NCBI GenBank assembly: GCA_900540785.1
Contig: UQHF01000023.1
Coordinates: 1 to 63,820, forward strand
Length of the DNA stretch: 63,820 bases
Direction of reading: 5' to 3'
From: an uncultured Blautia sp.
GTDB lineage: Bacteria; Bacillota; Clostridia; Lachnospirales; Lachnospiraceae
The notes under the pieces were generated by a model. That model was not told the origin of the DNA, made no database searches, and saw nothing but the letters and a program-made list of their open reading frames with translations. The translations under genes were made by a program, and so were the position numbers. This document shows positions 44,475 through 54,326 of this stretch, piece after piece. Numbering within the stretch: position 1 is the first letter of the stretch; the number at the start of each line of letters is the position of its first letter.

Positions 44475-47400
44475 ATGAAAAAGGAAAATATGAATGTTAG
44501 AGAAACCATAAATATATATATACAGACAATGCAGGTTCTTGATGAGACAACAGAAGATTATCTGTATATTTACGATATAATAAATAAGCAGGCATATTTT
44601 ACCGGTAAAATATGCAGAAAATATGGATTGCCGGATAAAGGAACAGAAGGTTTTCCCCTGAGCATATGGGAAAGTATTGTATATGATAAAGATTTGCGAC
44701 TGCTTCAGAAAAGCTTGAAGGAAATAGAAGACGGCGTAAGCGAAAGTCACAATTTAGAGTACCGTCTCACAGACAGGGAAGGAAATAAAGTGTGGATCTG
44801 CTGCAAAGGAACCGTGCAGAAAAATAAAGAGGGAAACGCACAAATTCTGACAGGAAGTATTTCGGAACTGGCAATGCGTCGTAAGGTAGATAAGCTGACA
44901 GGGCTTTGGAATTATGATAAGTTTACAGAGGATATGGGAAAATATCTGAAGGAAAGCGACGGGTATCTGATGATTCTGGGACTTGATAATCTGAAGCCTA
45001 TGAACATAAAAAACGGCAGAACCTTTGGCAATTATATTCTGAAAATTACAGCAAATGTTTTGGAAGAGCAGGCAGAGTCCGGGTGGAAGTTATATCGTCT
45101 TTCCGGGGACTGCTTTACTGTAGTTTTTCCGGAATGTGAGGAAAAAAGCATTGTGGAATTTTATGAAAAAGTCAGAAGCTGTCTTAAAGGAAAATGTACT
45201 GTCTCAGCAGGTGCGGCTTTTTACAGGCACAGGGCGGATATGGATGGTGGAACGATTTATCTTTATGCAGAGGACGCGCTTGACAGAGCAAAAAGGGAGG
45301 GGAAAAATAAGCTTGTGTTTTTCTCTTCTGAAGATTATCAGAAAAATCTGAATAAAATCCAGTTTATTGACGAAATAAAGGAAGCTGTTCAAAAAGGGTG
45401 TGAGGGATTTTATCTCTGTTATCAGCCATTGATAAATGGAGAGGATTTCAGGCTTTACGGAGCAGAAGCCCTTCTTCGATACCACTCGCCCAGATGGGGA
45501 GAAATAGGGCCGGGGCAGTTTATTCCTCTTCTGGAACAGAGCGGACTGATATGGGAGGCTGGAAACTGGGTATTAAAAACAGCAGCAGAGCAGTGTGTGA
45601 AGTGGAGGAAGAAGATTCCGGATTTTGGCATCAGTGTCAATATTTCTTATGTACAGCTGCAGGAAAGAGAAATTACAGATACAGTACTTGATATTTTAAA
45701 AGAAACCGGACTTCCGGGTGAGGCGCTTACGCTGGAAGTAACAGAAAGCATTCAGCTTCAGGATTATGATTATTTTAATAAAATATTTTATGAGTGGAAA
45801 AGATATGGGATCCGAATCGCCATAGATGATTTTGGAACAGGATATTCCAGTCTGGGGTATCTGAAAAGTATAGACATTGATGAAATCAAGGTAGACCGCT
45901 GTTTTATAAAAGATGTGCAGGAAAACACGTATGATTACCGTATTTTAAGCAATATCATTAAAATTGCCCACAGTGCGCAGATCGCAGTGTGCTGTGAAGG
46001 TGTGGAAAAGGAAAATGAACTTTTTACACTTCGGGAATTGAAACCGGACATACTGCAGGGCTTTCTTTTTGAAAGACCATGTAAGAGAGAAGTACTGGAA
46101 CAGCTTTATATGGAAAAAGAATCAGAAGTATATAAAAGCCGTGTGAAAAAAGAAGAGGAGTTAAGAATCCGGGAAACAGAAAGGAAGAGGGAAAAAACGG
46201 CTGCGTTTCAGTGTAATCACTGCGAGGTTCTGGAAAATACGAATCTAGGACTGTGGGAAATACGGATCGATCCGGAAACGGGTTACTGTGAAATGTATGT
46301 AGACCAGGTTATGAGACGGATCATGGGACTGAAGGAAATGCTGCCTCCAAATGAATGTTATGAATACTGGCATGGAAGAATCAGCGAAGGATATTATAAC
46401 TACGTAGATCTTGGTGTGCGGAATGCAATAGAAACAGGAAAAATTGTTCAGGTGGAATATACGTGGAATCATCCGGAAAGAGGAGAAATAACTGCAAGAT
46501 GTACCTCTGTTCGGATAAAAGATAAAAATGGCATGATCTGTCTTGAGGGATACCACAGAAATGTAAGTGGCGTGGAGCGTCCTGATTTTCTGCCTGGAGG
46601 ACTGCAAAATGAACGGTTTGAATATAATGAGAAAAAACATACGATTTATTTTCATACAAAGAGAAAAATGTTAGACGGAGAAGAGATCAGAGAAAAGGGA
46701 TTCCCCAGATGCTGGATTGACAGAAAGATTGTGCATCCTCATTTTGCAGAAAAATTCCGCAGTATTTTTGAAAACAGAGAGACGACGGTAGATTTGACAG
46801 GTGTGGAAATATTACTCCTCACCAAGAAAGGAAGGTACGACTGGTTCAGGCTGAAGACAGGACGCCTGGGTAAGATGGGAAAAGATGCCAATACAATGGC
46901 AGTTTTGATCGAGCCGGCAGAGCAGGAGCGGGCAATGGAGCTGAAATATATGCAGAAAAAAGATTTTTATGAAGCCTTAATTTCGGAGACAGTCGCTTAT
47001 GCGGAAATTGATGTGGAAGGCAGAAACATTGTAGAAGCAGGAGGTTTGTGGAAAGAGTACAAGAAGATTCGTACGGAAAACAGGAAGCAGATTGATAAAA
47101 AAATCGATGAGAGAGTCCATGAAGTTGCCTTTCCGGAGGACGAAGCTGCATACAGAGAGTGCCTTAATCTTTCATATATGAAAAAGATGTACAGAGAAGG
47201 TGTGCATACCAGAAAGCTGTGTTTTCGCAGATACGTAAAAGGGCAGATATGCTGGATGGAACTGGTTATTCATGTATTTCACGACCGTTATACGGAAAAT
47301 CTGTATGCACTTTTATATCTTGAGGATATAGATGCACAGAAAAAGAGGGAGCTTGAGCAGGAAAGTGCTGCAAAAAGAGATCCGCTTACTCTGCTCTATA

Positions 47401-47843
47401 ACAGAAATATTTTTATGTATGAAGTGGAGCGTTTTATGCTGGAAGCAGGGGAAAACGGAAAAGGAGCGCTTGTGATTCTTGACCTGGATAATTTTAAGCA
47501 GATAAATGACAGATATGGACATTTAAAAGGAGATGAGGCTCTGAAGTTTCTGGCAGAGGCGTTAAAGCAGACTTTTTCAGAAGGAGAATTTCTGGGGCGC
47601 CTGGGAGGAGATGAGTTTCTTGTTTTTGTGCAGGATGTTTCTGAAAAGAAATATCTGGATGAAAAGATGAAGAGATTGTTTGAAGAACTGGAAAAAATCC
47701 AGGAAATTTCTCTTGCCTGCAGTGTGGGAATCGTATTTGTAGAACATGAAAATTTCAGCTACAGAGAGGCAGTAAAAAAGGCAGATCTGGCATTGTATAA
47801 AAGCAAGGAAAAGGGCAAAAACCGTTACAGTTATTATGAATAA
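44475..47843 (+). CDS. cyclic-di-GMP protein: PAS, degenerate GGDEF, EAL, PAS-like, GGDEF
   Basis: 1122 aa with no transmembrane helix. A PAS-like sensor (about 1-125), a GGDEF domain whose signature reads SGDCF (about 135-285, probably inactive), a full EAL phosphodiesterase (about 300-545) with EALLR, NISY, DDFGTGYSS, DEIKVDR and GVE motifs, a long sensor-like middle (about 570-940) and a C-terminal GGDEF with an intact LGGDEF near residue 1043 but no RxxD inhibitory site. It could both make and break c-di-GMP. ATG start with AAAGG-type RBS. Cytoplasmic location is inferred. Confidence 0.9.
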   Translation: MKKENMNVRETINIYIQTMQVLDETTEDYLYIYDIINKQAYFTGKICRKYGLPDKGTEGFPLSIWESIVYDKDLRLLQKSLKEIEDGVSESHNLEYRLTDREGNKVWICCKGTVQKNKEGNAQILTGSISELAMRRKVDKLTGLWNYDKFTEDMGKYLKESDGYLMILGLDNLKPMNIKNGRTFGNYILKITANVLEEQAESGWKLYRLSGDCFTVVFPECEEKSIVEFYEKVRSCLKGKCTVSAGAAFYRHRADMDGGTIYLYAEDALDRAKREGKNKLVFFSSEDYQKNLNKIQFIDEIKEAVQKGCEGFYLCYQPLINGEDFRLYGAEALLRYHSPRWGEIGPGQFIPLLEQSGLIWEAGNWVLKTAAEQCVKWRKKIPDFGISVNISYVQLQEREITDTVLDILKETGLPGEALTLEVTESIQLQDYDYFNKIFYEWKRYGIRIAIDDFGTGYSSLGYLKSIDIDEIKVDRCFIKDVQENTYDYRILSNIIKIAHSAQIAVCCEGVEKENELFTLRELKPDILQGFLFERPCKREVLEQLYMEKESEVYKSRVKKEEELRIRETERKREKTAAFQCNHCEVLENTNLGLWEIRIDPETGYCEMYVDQVMRRIMGLKEMLPPNECYEYWHGRISEGYYNYVDLGVRNAIETGKIVQVEYTWNHPERGEITARCTSVRIKDKNGMICLEGYHRNVSGVERPDFLPGGLQNERFEYNEKKHTIYFHTKRKMLDGEEIREKGFPRCWIDRKIVHPHFAEKFRSIFENRETTVDLTGVEILLLTKKGRYDWFRLKTGRLGKMGKDANTMAVLIEPAEQERAMELKYMQKKDFYEALISETVAYAEIDVEGRNIVEAGGLWKEYKKIRTENRKQIDKKIDERVHEVAFPEDEAAYRECLNLSYMKKMYREGVHTRKLCFRRYVKGQICWMELVIHVFHDRYTENLYALLYLEDIDAQKKRELEQESAAKRDPLTLLYNRNIFMYEVERFMLEAGENGKGALVILDLDNFKQINDRYGHLKGDEALKFLAEALKQTFSEGEFLGRLGGDEFLVFVQDVSEKKYLDEKMKRLFEELEKIQEISLACSVGIVFVEHENFSYREAVKKADLALYKSKEKGKNRYSYYE

Positions 47844-47862
47844 CAGTGAAAAAATAAAGTGG

Positions 47863-47889
47863 GGACATTCTTTGGAATGTCCTTATTTT
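47863..47889 (+). terminator. terminator of the GGDEF/EAL gene
   Basis: GGACATTC (47863-47870) pairs with GAATGTCC (47875-47882), then TTATTTT. Confidence 0.75.
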
Positions 47890-47893
47890 GTGC

Positions 47894-47922
47894 TTGCAAA
47901 TAGGGTGGTAGAATGATAATAT
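47894..47922 (+). promoter_or_regulatory. candidate promoter of adenine deaminase
   Basis: TTGCAA (47894-47899), 17 bp, TAATAT (47917-47922), 57 bp before the ATG. Confidence 0.6.
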
Positions 47923-47979
47923 GATATAAAATAAAAAATACTTGATTAAAAAATCAGAAAAATAAAAAGGAGGGGTATT

Positions 47980-49707
47980 ATGGAACTTGAGAAATATCGT
48001 ATTCATTCCAAAATGGCAAGAGGCATGGAAAAAGCGGAGATTGTTTTTAAAAATGCCCGCGTTTTCCTGGCACATACAGGTGAATTTATAGATGGAGATG
48101 TAGCGGTAGCGGATGGCATTGTACTGGGGATTGGAACGTATCAGGGGGAGAAGGAAATTGAAATGGATGGAAAACTTCTTGTGCCCGGATTTGTGGACAG
48201 TCATCTTCATCTGGAATCGACTCTTGTTACTCCGGGAGAGCTGATCCGTCAGGCTGCTCAGTGCGGAACAACGACTTTTATCGTAGATCCCCATGAGTCT
48301 GCAAATGTTTCCGGTACAGACGGAATCGATTATATTCTGGATCAGACGGAAAATGTTCCGGCAAATGTATTTGTTATGATGCCTTCCTGTGTTCCGGCAA
48401 CTCATGTAGATGACAACGGCTGTACGCTGACAGCGGGAAAAATGAAAAACTATCTTGAGAATCCAAGGATTCTGGGTTTGGGGGAAGTGATGGACGCGCC
48501 GTCTGTGATAGAGGGAAGTGTATCTATGTATGAAAAACTGAGTCTTTTCCAGAATCGTGTGCGGGACGGTCATGCGCCGTTTCTCTCAAAGGGGGATTTA
48601 TCTGCGTATGCTCTTGCAGGAATTTCCACAGACCATGAATGCGTGACGTATAAATACGCGATGGAAGAGTGCAGAAACGGAATGCAGGTACTGATTCGTG
48701 AGGGAAGCGCCGCAAGAAATCTGGACGCGATCGTAAAAGGGATTGTGGAGCATCATACAGATACAGAAAGCTTTTGTTTCTGTACAGATGATAAGCACAT
48801 AGAAGAGATCAGAAAAGACGGACATATTAATTATAATGTAAAAAGAGCGGTGAGTCTCGGTTTGTCTCTTTCCGCTGCCCTTAAAATGGCAACCATTCAG
48901 GCGGCAAGATGCTACGGACTGAAAAATATCGGAGCCATTGCTCCTGGGTATCAGGCTGATTTTGTTGTGCTGGATAATGAGGAAGATTTAAACGTAGTGG
49001 ACGTTTATTATAAAGGAGAAAGAATTATACCGGACGAAAAGCCGGAGATCAAGCCATGTCCGCCTGTCCTGAAAAATACGGTGCATCTGGCAAGAGTGCA
49101 GGAGCGTGATTTCCGCCTTCTTCATACAGGAGAAAAGGCGCATGTGATCGTAATGGAGGAAGGACAGATCACAACAAAGGATTCCTATGAAGAAGTTCCG
49201 TGGAAAGAAGAAAACGGGGAGAAAATTTTTGTTTCAGATTCGGCATATCAGAAGATTGCAGTTCTGGAACGCCATAAAAACACAGGAAAAATCGGAGTGG
49301 GAATTATAAAAGGTTTCCATCTTTCAGGAGGAGCGATTGCTTCCAGTGTATCCCATGATTCCCACAATATGATCGTGATAGGGGATAACGACAGGGATAT
49401 GCTTCTTGCAGTGCAGGAACTGGTGCGTACACAGGGAGGATACACATTGGTGGAAAATGGAAAGGTCTACAGAACGCTTCCGCTTCCTGTCATGGGACTT
49501 ATGAGTGATGCGGGATATGAGAAGGTAAATGAAGCGCTTAAAGATATGATTCCAAAAGCCCATGAAATGGGAATCCCCGCAGGCTTCGACCCGTTTATTA
49601 CCCTGTCCTTTATGGCGCTTCCAGTAATTCCGGAAATCCGTATTACACCAAGAGGAATCTATCTGGTAAAAGAGGACCGTATGCTGCGGGGCCCATTTGA
49701 AAATTAA
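47980..49707 (+). CDS. ade: adenine deaminase
   Basis: 575 aa amidohydrolase-superfamily enzyme converting adenine to hypoxanthine and ammonia. Metal-binding VDSHLHLESTLVTPGE (about residue 71) and FIVDPHESANVSG (about 104), and the C-terminal adenine deaminase domain (HLSGGAIASSVSHDSHNMIVIG) are present; length is standard for the two-domain family. It feeds purine salvage towards IMP. RBS AAAGGAGGGG. It converges on the sensor kinase gene with 1 bp between the stop codons. Confidence 0.95.
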   Translation: MELEKYRIHSKMARGMEKAEIVFKNARVFLAHTGEFIDGDVAVADGIVLGIGTYQGEKEIEMDGKLLVPGFVDSHLHLESTLVTPGELIRQAAQCGTTTFIVDPHESANVSGTDGIDYILDQTENVPANVFVMMPSCVPATHVDDNGCTLTAGKMKNYLENPRILGLGEVMDAPSVIEGSVSMYEKLSLFQNRVRDGHAPFLSKGDLSAYALAGISTDHECVTYKYAMEECRNGMQVLIREGSAARNLDAIVKGIVEHHTDTESFCFCTDDKHIEEIRKDGHINYNVKRAVSLGLSLSAALKMATIQAARCYGLKNIGAIAPGYQADFVVLDNEEDLNVVDVYYKGERIIPDEKPEIKPCPPVLKNTVHLARVQERDFRLLHTGEKAHVIVMEEGQITTKDSYEEVPWKEENGEKIFVSDSAYQKIAVLERHKNTGKIGVGIIKGFHLSGGAIASSVSHDSHNMIVIGDNDRDMLLAVQELVRTQGGYTLVENGKVYRTLPLPVMGLMSDAGYEKVNEALKDMIPKAHEMGIPAGFDPFITLSFMALPVIPEIRITPRGIYLVKEDRMLRGPFEN

Positions 49708-49708
49708 A

Positions 49709-51118
49709 TTATTTTGCTTTTTCCAGCGTAAATATAAATTCTGTTCCAACGCCCTCGGTGCTGATCACATTGATGTTCTGGCCGTGGGCGTTTATGATTT
49801 CTTTTACAATGGAGAGACCGAGACCTGTTCCAAGCCGGTCTTTTCCTCTCGATGTATCTAGCTTGTAAAAGCGCTCCCATATTTTGGAAATCTTTTCTTT
49901 GGGGATCCCGGAGCCGTGATCTTTGACAGAGACAAAGACTTTTCCGTTTTTTTCCGTAGTTTCCAGTATAATAGAAGAGTTGTTATTACTGAATTTTAAA
50001 GCATTGTCAAGAAGATTATAAATAACCTGCTGGATCTGTTCCATATCTGCACGCACAAAAAGTTCTTTTCCTGTAAGATAAAGAACAAGCTGAATGTTGC
50101 GCTTTGCACAACTTCCTTCAAAGGTTGCGGCTGTTGTGCGGAGGGTTTCATTGATGTCAAAGCGGTGCACGTGCATCAGCCGTTTTTTGATGTCCAGATC
50201 GTTTAAGGCGAGAAGGCTTCGCGTGAGTTTTTCAAGCCGTTCAGATTCATAGGCGATAATTTTTAAATATTTCTCCTGAAGCTCAGGCGGAATCGTTCCG
50301 TCCAGCATTGCCTGCACATATCCTTTGATAGAAGTAAGGGGAGAGCGGAAATCGTGGGAGACGTTGGAAATAAAACGTCTCTGATATTCTCCGTTCCGAT
50401 TTAATTTGTCCGCCATATAATTCAGAGAATTTGCCAGGTATCCCATTTCATCGTCTGTTTTTATGGGAATCTTATAAGAAAGATTTCCATTTCCAAACTC
50501 GGAAGCTCCGTTTACAATCTGCTGAAGCGGCTTGTGAATACGAGAGCGGTACAAAAGGATTAGAAGCATGGCTGCCCCGTATAAAAGGAGGAACATAAAA
50601 ACAAGAACTTCCTGGAAAGTGCTTCTGTCATTATAAATTTGCTGCATGGGGTAGTGAAGGAATACGTACCCTTTGATACCTGTGCTGCGGATAATAGAGG
50701 AAACAACCGTAAGATGCTTTGCGGAAAAACAGTCATGGAAGCTGCCGATTTCATATGCGCCTTCCTGGGAGAGGCGGGAAGCAGTATCTAAAACTTCAGA
50801 TGGTTCCGGAAGTTCTTCTCTGTTCGCTGTGTCGAAAAGGATTTCTCCGTCAGCAGCGGTGATCCATATGCTGGCATTTTGAAAATCTGCGATTTCTTTT
50901 AAGGGTCTTTTCAGTTCTTCCATATTTTCAGAAGATACGACCTGGTCAAAGGATTCGTGTTCTGCAATGTGGGCGACTTCTTTTAGTAGTTCCTGTACGG
51001 TGTGTTCTTCCAGACGAAGTTCCACAAGATAGGAGCCTCCGGAGACGATAAGGAAGAAACACACAAAGCCAAGAGCGATATAGTACATAAAAACTTTTGT
51101 GAAAACAGAGCGTGTCAT
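49709..51118 (-). CDS. sensor histidine kinase
   Basis: 469 aa. Two transmembrane helices (about 8-30 and 166-188) enclosing an extracellular sensor domain of about 135 residues, HAMP (KPLQQIVNGASEFGNGNL), HisKA with phospho-His in NVSHDFRSPLTSIKGY and HATPase_c (NLLDNALKFSNN, GSGIPKEKI, GTGLGLSIVKEI). Its start overlaps the stop of the response regulator gene (TGATG), so the pair is coupled. The signal is not evident. Confidence 0.92.
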   Translation of the reverse strand: MTRSVFTKVFMYYIALGFVCFFLIVSGGSYLVELRLEEHTVQELLKEVAHIAEHESFDQVVSSENMEELKRPLKEIADFQNASIWITAADGEILFDTANREELPEPSEVLDTASRLSQEGAYEIGSFHDCFSAKHLTVVSSIIRSTGIKGYVFLHYPMQQIYNDRSTFQEVLVFMFLLLYGAAMLLILLYRSRIHKPLQQIVNGASEFGNGNLSYKIPIKTDDEMGYLANSLNYMADKLNRNGEYQRRFISNVSHDFRSPLTSIKGYVQAMLDGTIPPELQEKYLKIIAYESERLEKLTRSLLALNDLDIKKRLMHVHRFDINETLRTTAATFEGSCAKRNIQLVLYLTGKELFVRADMEQIQQVIYNLLDNALKFSNNNSSIILETTEKNGKVFVSVKDHGSGIPKEKISKIWERFYKLDTSRGKDRLGTGLGLSIVKEIINAHGQNINVISTEGVGTEFIFTLEKAK

Positions 51119-51816
51119 CAGGATTTTACCTCAAATTTATAACCGATGCCCCATACTGTAGCGATTGCCCAGTTGGGGTGGTCTTTTATTTTTTCACGGA
51201 GACGTTTGATATGTACGTCTACCGTTCTTGTATCGCCAATATATTCATATCCCCAGATATGGTCCAGAAGCTGCTCTCTTGTAAAAACCTGGTTTGGAGA
51301 AGAGGCAAGAAAATACAGAAGTTCCAGTTCTTTTGGGGGCATATCAATCTGTCGTCCCATGTAGGTAACAGAATAATTTGTAAGATTGATGGTAAGCTCC
51401 GGGTAGCTGACACATTTTTCGTTGGAAGGTGCAGGAGCCGGCTTTACCTGGAATCGGCGAAGGACAGCCCGTACCCTTGCGACAAGCTCCTTTGTGTCAA
51501 ATGGCTTGATAATGTAGTCGTCTGCGCCAAGCTCGAGTCCGAGAACCTTGTCAAAGGTTTCTGCTTTTGCAGAGAGCATGATAATGGGAACGTCTGAGGT
51601 ATGGCGGATTTCCCGGCATACCTGGTATCCGTCCATGCCGGGAAGCATAAGATCCAGAAGGATCAGGTTCGGATGGAATGTTTCCACTTCTTTTAATGCC
51701 TGTTCCCCGTCATTCACAATCCGCGTTTCAAAGCATTCCTTTGTAAGGTACAGGGCGATCAGCTCTGCGATATTGTTATCATCATCAACGATGAGGATTT
51801 TCTGTTTGGTGACCAT
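51118..51816 (-). CDS. OmpR/PhoB-family response regulator
   Basis: 232 aa: receiver domain with IVDDDNN, phospho-Asp in ILLDLMLPGMDGY and Lys in IIKPFDTKEL, and trans_reg_C DNA-binding domain ending WGIGYKFEV. It is cotranscribed with the sensor kinase. It sits 16 bp after mutS2, so mutS2, this gene and the kinase may form one minus-strand operon. Regulon unknown. Confidence 0.93.
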   Translation of the reverse strand: MVTKQKILIVDDDNNIAELIALYLTKECFETRIVNDGEQALKEVETFHPNLILLDLMLPGMDGYQVCREIRHTSDVPIIMLSAKAETFDKVLGLELGADDYIIKPFDTKELVARVRAVLRRFQVKPAPAPSNEKCVSYPELTINLTNYSVTYMGRQIDMPPKELELLYFLASSPNQVFTREQLLDHIWGYEYIGDTRTVDVHIKRLREKIKDHPNWAIATVWGIGYKFEVKS

Positions 51817-51832
51817 TGAAAATGATGCCTCC

Positions 51833-54214
51833 TTATTTTTTAAACTCCACGATGGTTACTCCGGCATCTCCCTCACCAAATTCACCCAGTCGGAAGGATT
51901 CCACGTGTTTCTGACGTTTCAGATAATTGTGGATGCCTTTTCGGAGAGCGCCGGTTCCTTTTCCATGAACAACGCGCACACTCTTCATATGTGCAATGTA
52001 GGCGTCGTCAAGATATTTGTCAAGTTCTGCGATCGCCTCGTCCACAGTTTTTCCGAGAAGGTTGATTTCTGTGGAAATGCTGGCAGATTTTGACATGCGG
52101 ATTTTTCCTGCTCCTGTGCGCTGCATGGAGGCAGTTTTGATAACCGGCTCGTCAATCAGCTCAAGGTCAGAAATATGTACTTTGGAACGGATAATTCCTG
52201 TCTGCACAAAGAGATAACCCTTTGAATCGGGGCGGCTGCTTACGGTTCCTGTGAGATTCATGCTGAGTACCTTTACCGAATCTCCAAGAGAAAGATCTTT
52301 TGCAGACAGTTCTTTTTTCGGCTTTTTCACTTCTTTTTTCTGAGTCATGCCTTTTTCGGCTTTTGACATGCGTTCGCGGATTGCCTGGCGTTCCCGTTCC
52401 ATTGCTGATGTGTCTACATGATCTTTCTGGAATTTATGGAAAGACTTCATTGTCTGGTCTGCATATTCCTTGGCTTCTCGTAAAATGGCGTGTGCCTCCT
52501 CATTTGCCTGGCGGATAATGCGGTCTTTCCGTTCGTCCAGTTTTTCCTGCTTGGATTCCAACAGGGATTTTAAAGTCTCAATTTCCTTTTTATAACGGGC
52601 TGCTTCTTCCCGCTCTTTTTCCAGAGTAATACGGTTCTGCTCAAGGGAAGAAAGCATATCCTCAAAGGATTCGTCCTGCTCGCTTATCTGTTCCTTTGCC
52701 TTCTCAATGATGTAATCCGGAAGACCGAGTTTTGAGGAAATGGCAAAAGCGTTACTTTTTCCCGGAACACCGATTAACAGGCGGTAGGTGGGGCGAAGTG
52801 TTTCCACGTCAAATTCGCAGCAGGCATTTTCCACACCTGGAGTGGAAAGCGCGTAGACCTTAAGCTCGCTGTAATGGGTGGTTGCCATTGTGCGAATGCC
52901 TCTCTCATGAAGGTGGGAGAGAATGGAAATGGCAAGGGCAGCGCCTTCTGTAGGGTCAGTTCCCGCTCCAAGCTCGTCGAAAAGGACAAGAGAGCGGCTG
53001 TCAGCTTTTTTGAGGAAAGACACTACGTTTGTCATATGGGAGGAAAACGTACTCAAGGACTGCTCAATGCTCTGTTCGTCCCCAATGTCTGCGTAAACTT
53101 CATGGAAAACAGAAAGTTCGGAGCGGTCATATGCAGGGATATGAAGCCCGGACTGTCCCATCATGGTAAGAAGTCCAACTGTTTTTAAGGAAACGGTTTT
53201 TCCGCCTGTATTTGGTCCTGTCACAACGAGAAGGTCAAAATTTTCTCCAAGACGGACATCAATAGGAACCGCCTTTTTTTTGTCAATAAGGGGGTGACGG
53301 GCTTTTCGGAGATGAATCCGTCCCTCTTCATTAAAAATGGGCTCTGTGGCGTTCATATCCATAGCAAGGGCAGCTCTGGCGAAAATAAAATCAAGCTGCA
53401 CAAGGGTTTCCAGGTTGGTAAGGATTTCCTCTCTGGAAAGCGCGGTCATTTCGCTTAAAGAAGCAAGAATTACCTCGATTTCTTTCTGCTCCTGAAGCTC
53501 CAGTTCCCTGATGTCATTATTTAATTTTACGACTGCCATAGGCTCGATAAAAAGGGTGGAGCCTGTGGAGGACTGGTCGTGGATCATGCCGGGAACCTGT
53601 CCCTTATACTCAGCTTTTACGGGAATGCAGTAGCGGCCGTTTCGCATGGTAATGACTGCGTCCTGAAGATAATTTCTTGCCCCTCCGTTTACAAGAGAAG
53701 AAAGCTGTGTGTGGATTTTGTCATTTACGGTTTTCATACTGCGGCGAATCTGGTGGAGCGTACTGCTGGCATCGTCGCTGATCTCGTCTTCGGAGAGGAT
53801 ACATCTGCGGATTTCCGTTGAAAGGGGTGTGAGCGGCTCCAGGTTCTGGAACATTCCGTCAAGGGAATCCGGAAGGCTGTCGCTTCTGTCATTTCTGGAA
53901 TACGCTTTCACTCTGTTTGCGTTTTCCAGAAGGCTGCATATGGAAAGCAGCTCCGGGATTCCAAGAGTGCTGCCAATTTCCAGACGCTTTAGAGAACCGC
54001 GCACGTCTTTTACGCTTCCAAAAGAAATACTTCCTTTCTGAAAAAGGCGGGTAAGAGCGTCCTTTGTCTGTGTCTGGAGTTTTTTGATTTCTTCTATGTC
54101 AGTGAATGGAGAAAGCCTGCGGCAAAGGTCCTTTCCCATAGGGGAGGAGGCTTTCTCTGTAAGCTGTTCTATGATTTTGTGGTATTCTAATGCTTTGTAT
54201 GCTTTCTGATTCAT
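51833..54214 (-). CDS. mutS2: endonuclease MutS2
   Basis: 793 aa, full length. Lever/clamp region, MutS ATPase with Walker A TGPNTGGKT (about residue 335) and FDELGAGTDP, a long Glu/Lys coiled coil (about 510-620) and a C-terminal Smr nuclease domain (about 715-793) with LLGKTVDEA, VHGKGTGALR. It suppresses recombination and, in B. subtilis, splits collided ribosomes. RBS AGGAGAT. Frame intact. Confidence 0.95.
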   Translation of the reverse strand: MNQKAYKALEYHKIIEQLTEKASSPMGKDLCRRLSPFTDIEEIKKLQTQTKDALTRLFQKGSISFGSVKDVRGSLKRLEIGSTLGIPELLSICSLLENANRVKAYSRNDRSDSLPDSLDGMFQNLEPLTPLSTEIRRCILSEDEISDDASSTLHQIRRSMKTVNDKIHTQLSSLVNGGARNYLQDAVITMRNGRYCIPVKAEYKGQVPGMIHDQSSTGSTLFIEPMAVVKLNNDIRELELQEQKEIEVILASLSEMTALSREEILTNLETLVQLDFIFARAALAMDMNATEPIFNEEGRIHLRKARHPLIDKKKAVPIDVRLGENFDLLVVTGPNTGGKTVSLKTVGLLTMMGQSGLHIPAYDRSELSVFHEVYADIGDEQSIEQSLSTFSSHMTNVVSFLKKADSRSLVLFDELGAGTDPTEGAALAISILSHLHERGIRTMATTHYSELKVYALSTPGVENACCEFDVETLRPTYRLLIGVPGKSNAFAISSKLGLPDYIIEKAKEQISEQDESFEDMLSSLEQNRITLEKEREEAARYKKEIETLKSLLESKQEKLDERKDRIIRQANEEAHAILREAKEYADQTMKSFHKFQKDHVDTSAMERERQAIRERMSKAEKGMTQKKEVKKPKKELSAKDLSLGDSVKVLSMNLTGTVSSRPDSKGYLFVQTGIIRSKVHISDLELIDEPVIKTASMQRTGAGKIRMSKSASISTEINLLGKTVDEAIAELDKYLDDAYIAHMKSVRVVHGKGTGALRKGIHNYLKRQKHVESFRLGEFGEGDAGVTIVEFKK

Positions 54215-54326
54215 AATATCTCCTGTTTCTTTGTAATGCTTTTATGGAATCGTGGGAAATTCCGATAATTCTATTTTACATGATTTCTGTGGTAATGAAA
54301 AGGAAAAAAGGAAAATACCGGGTTTT

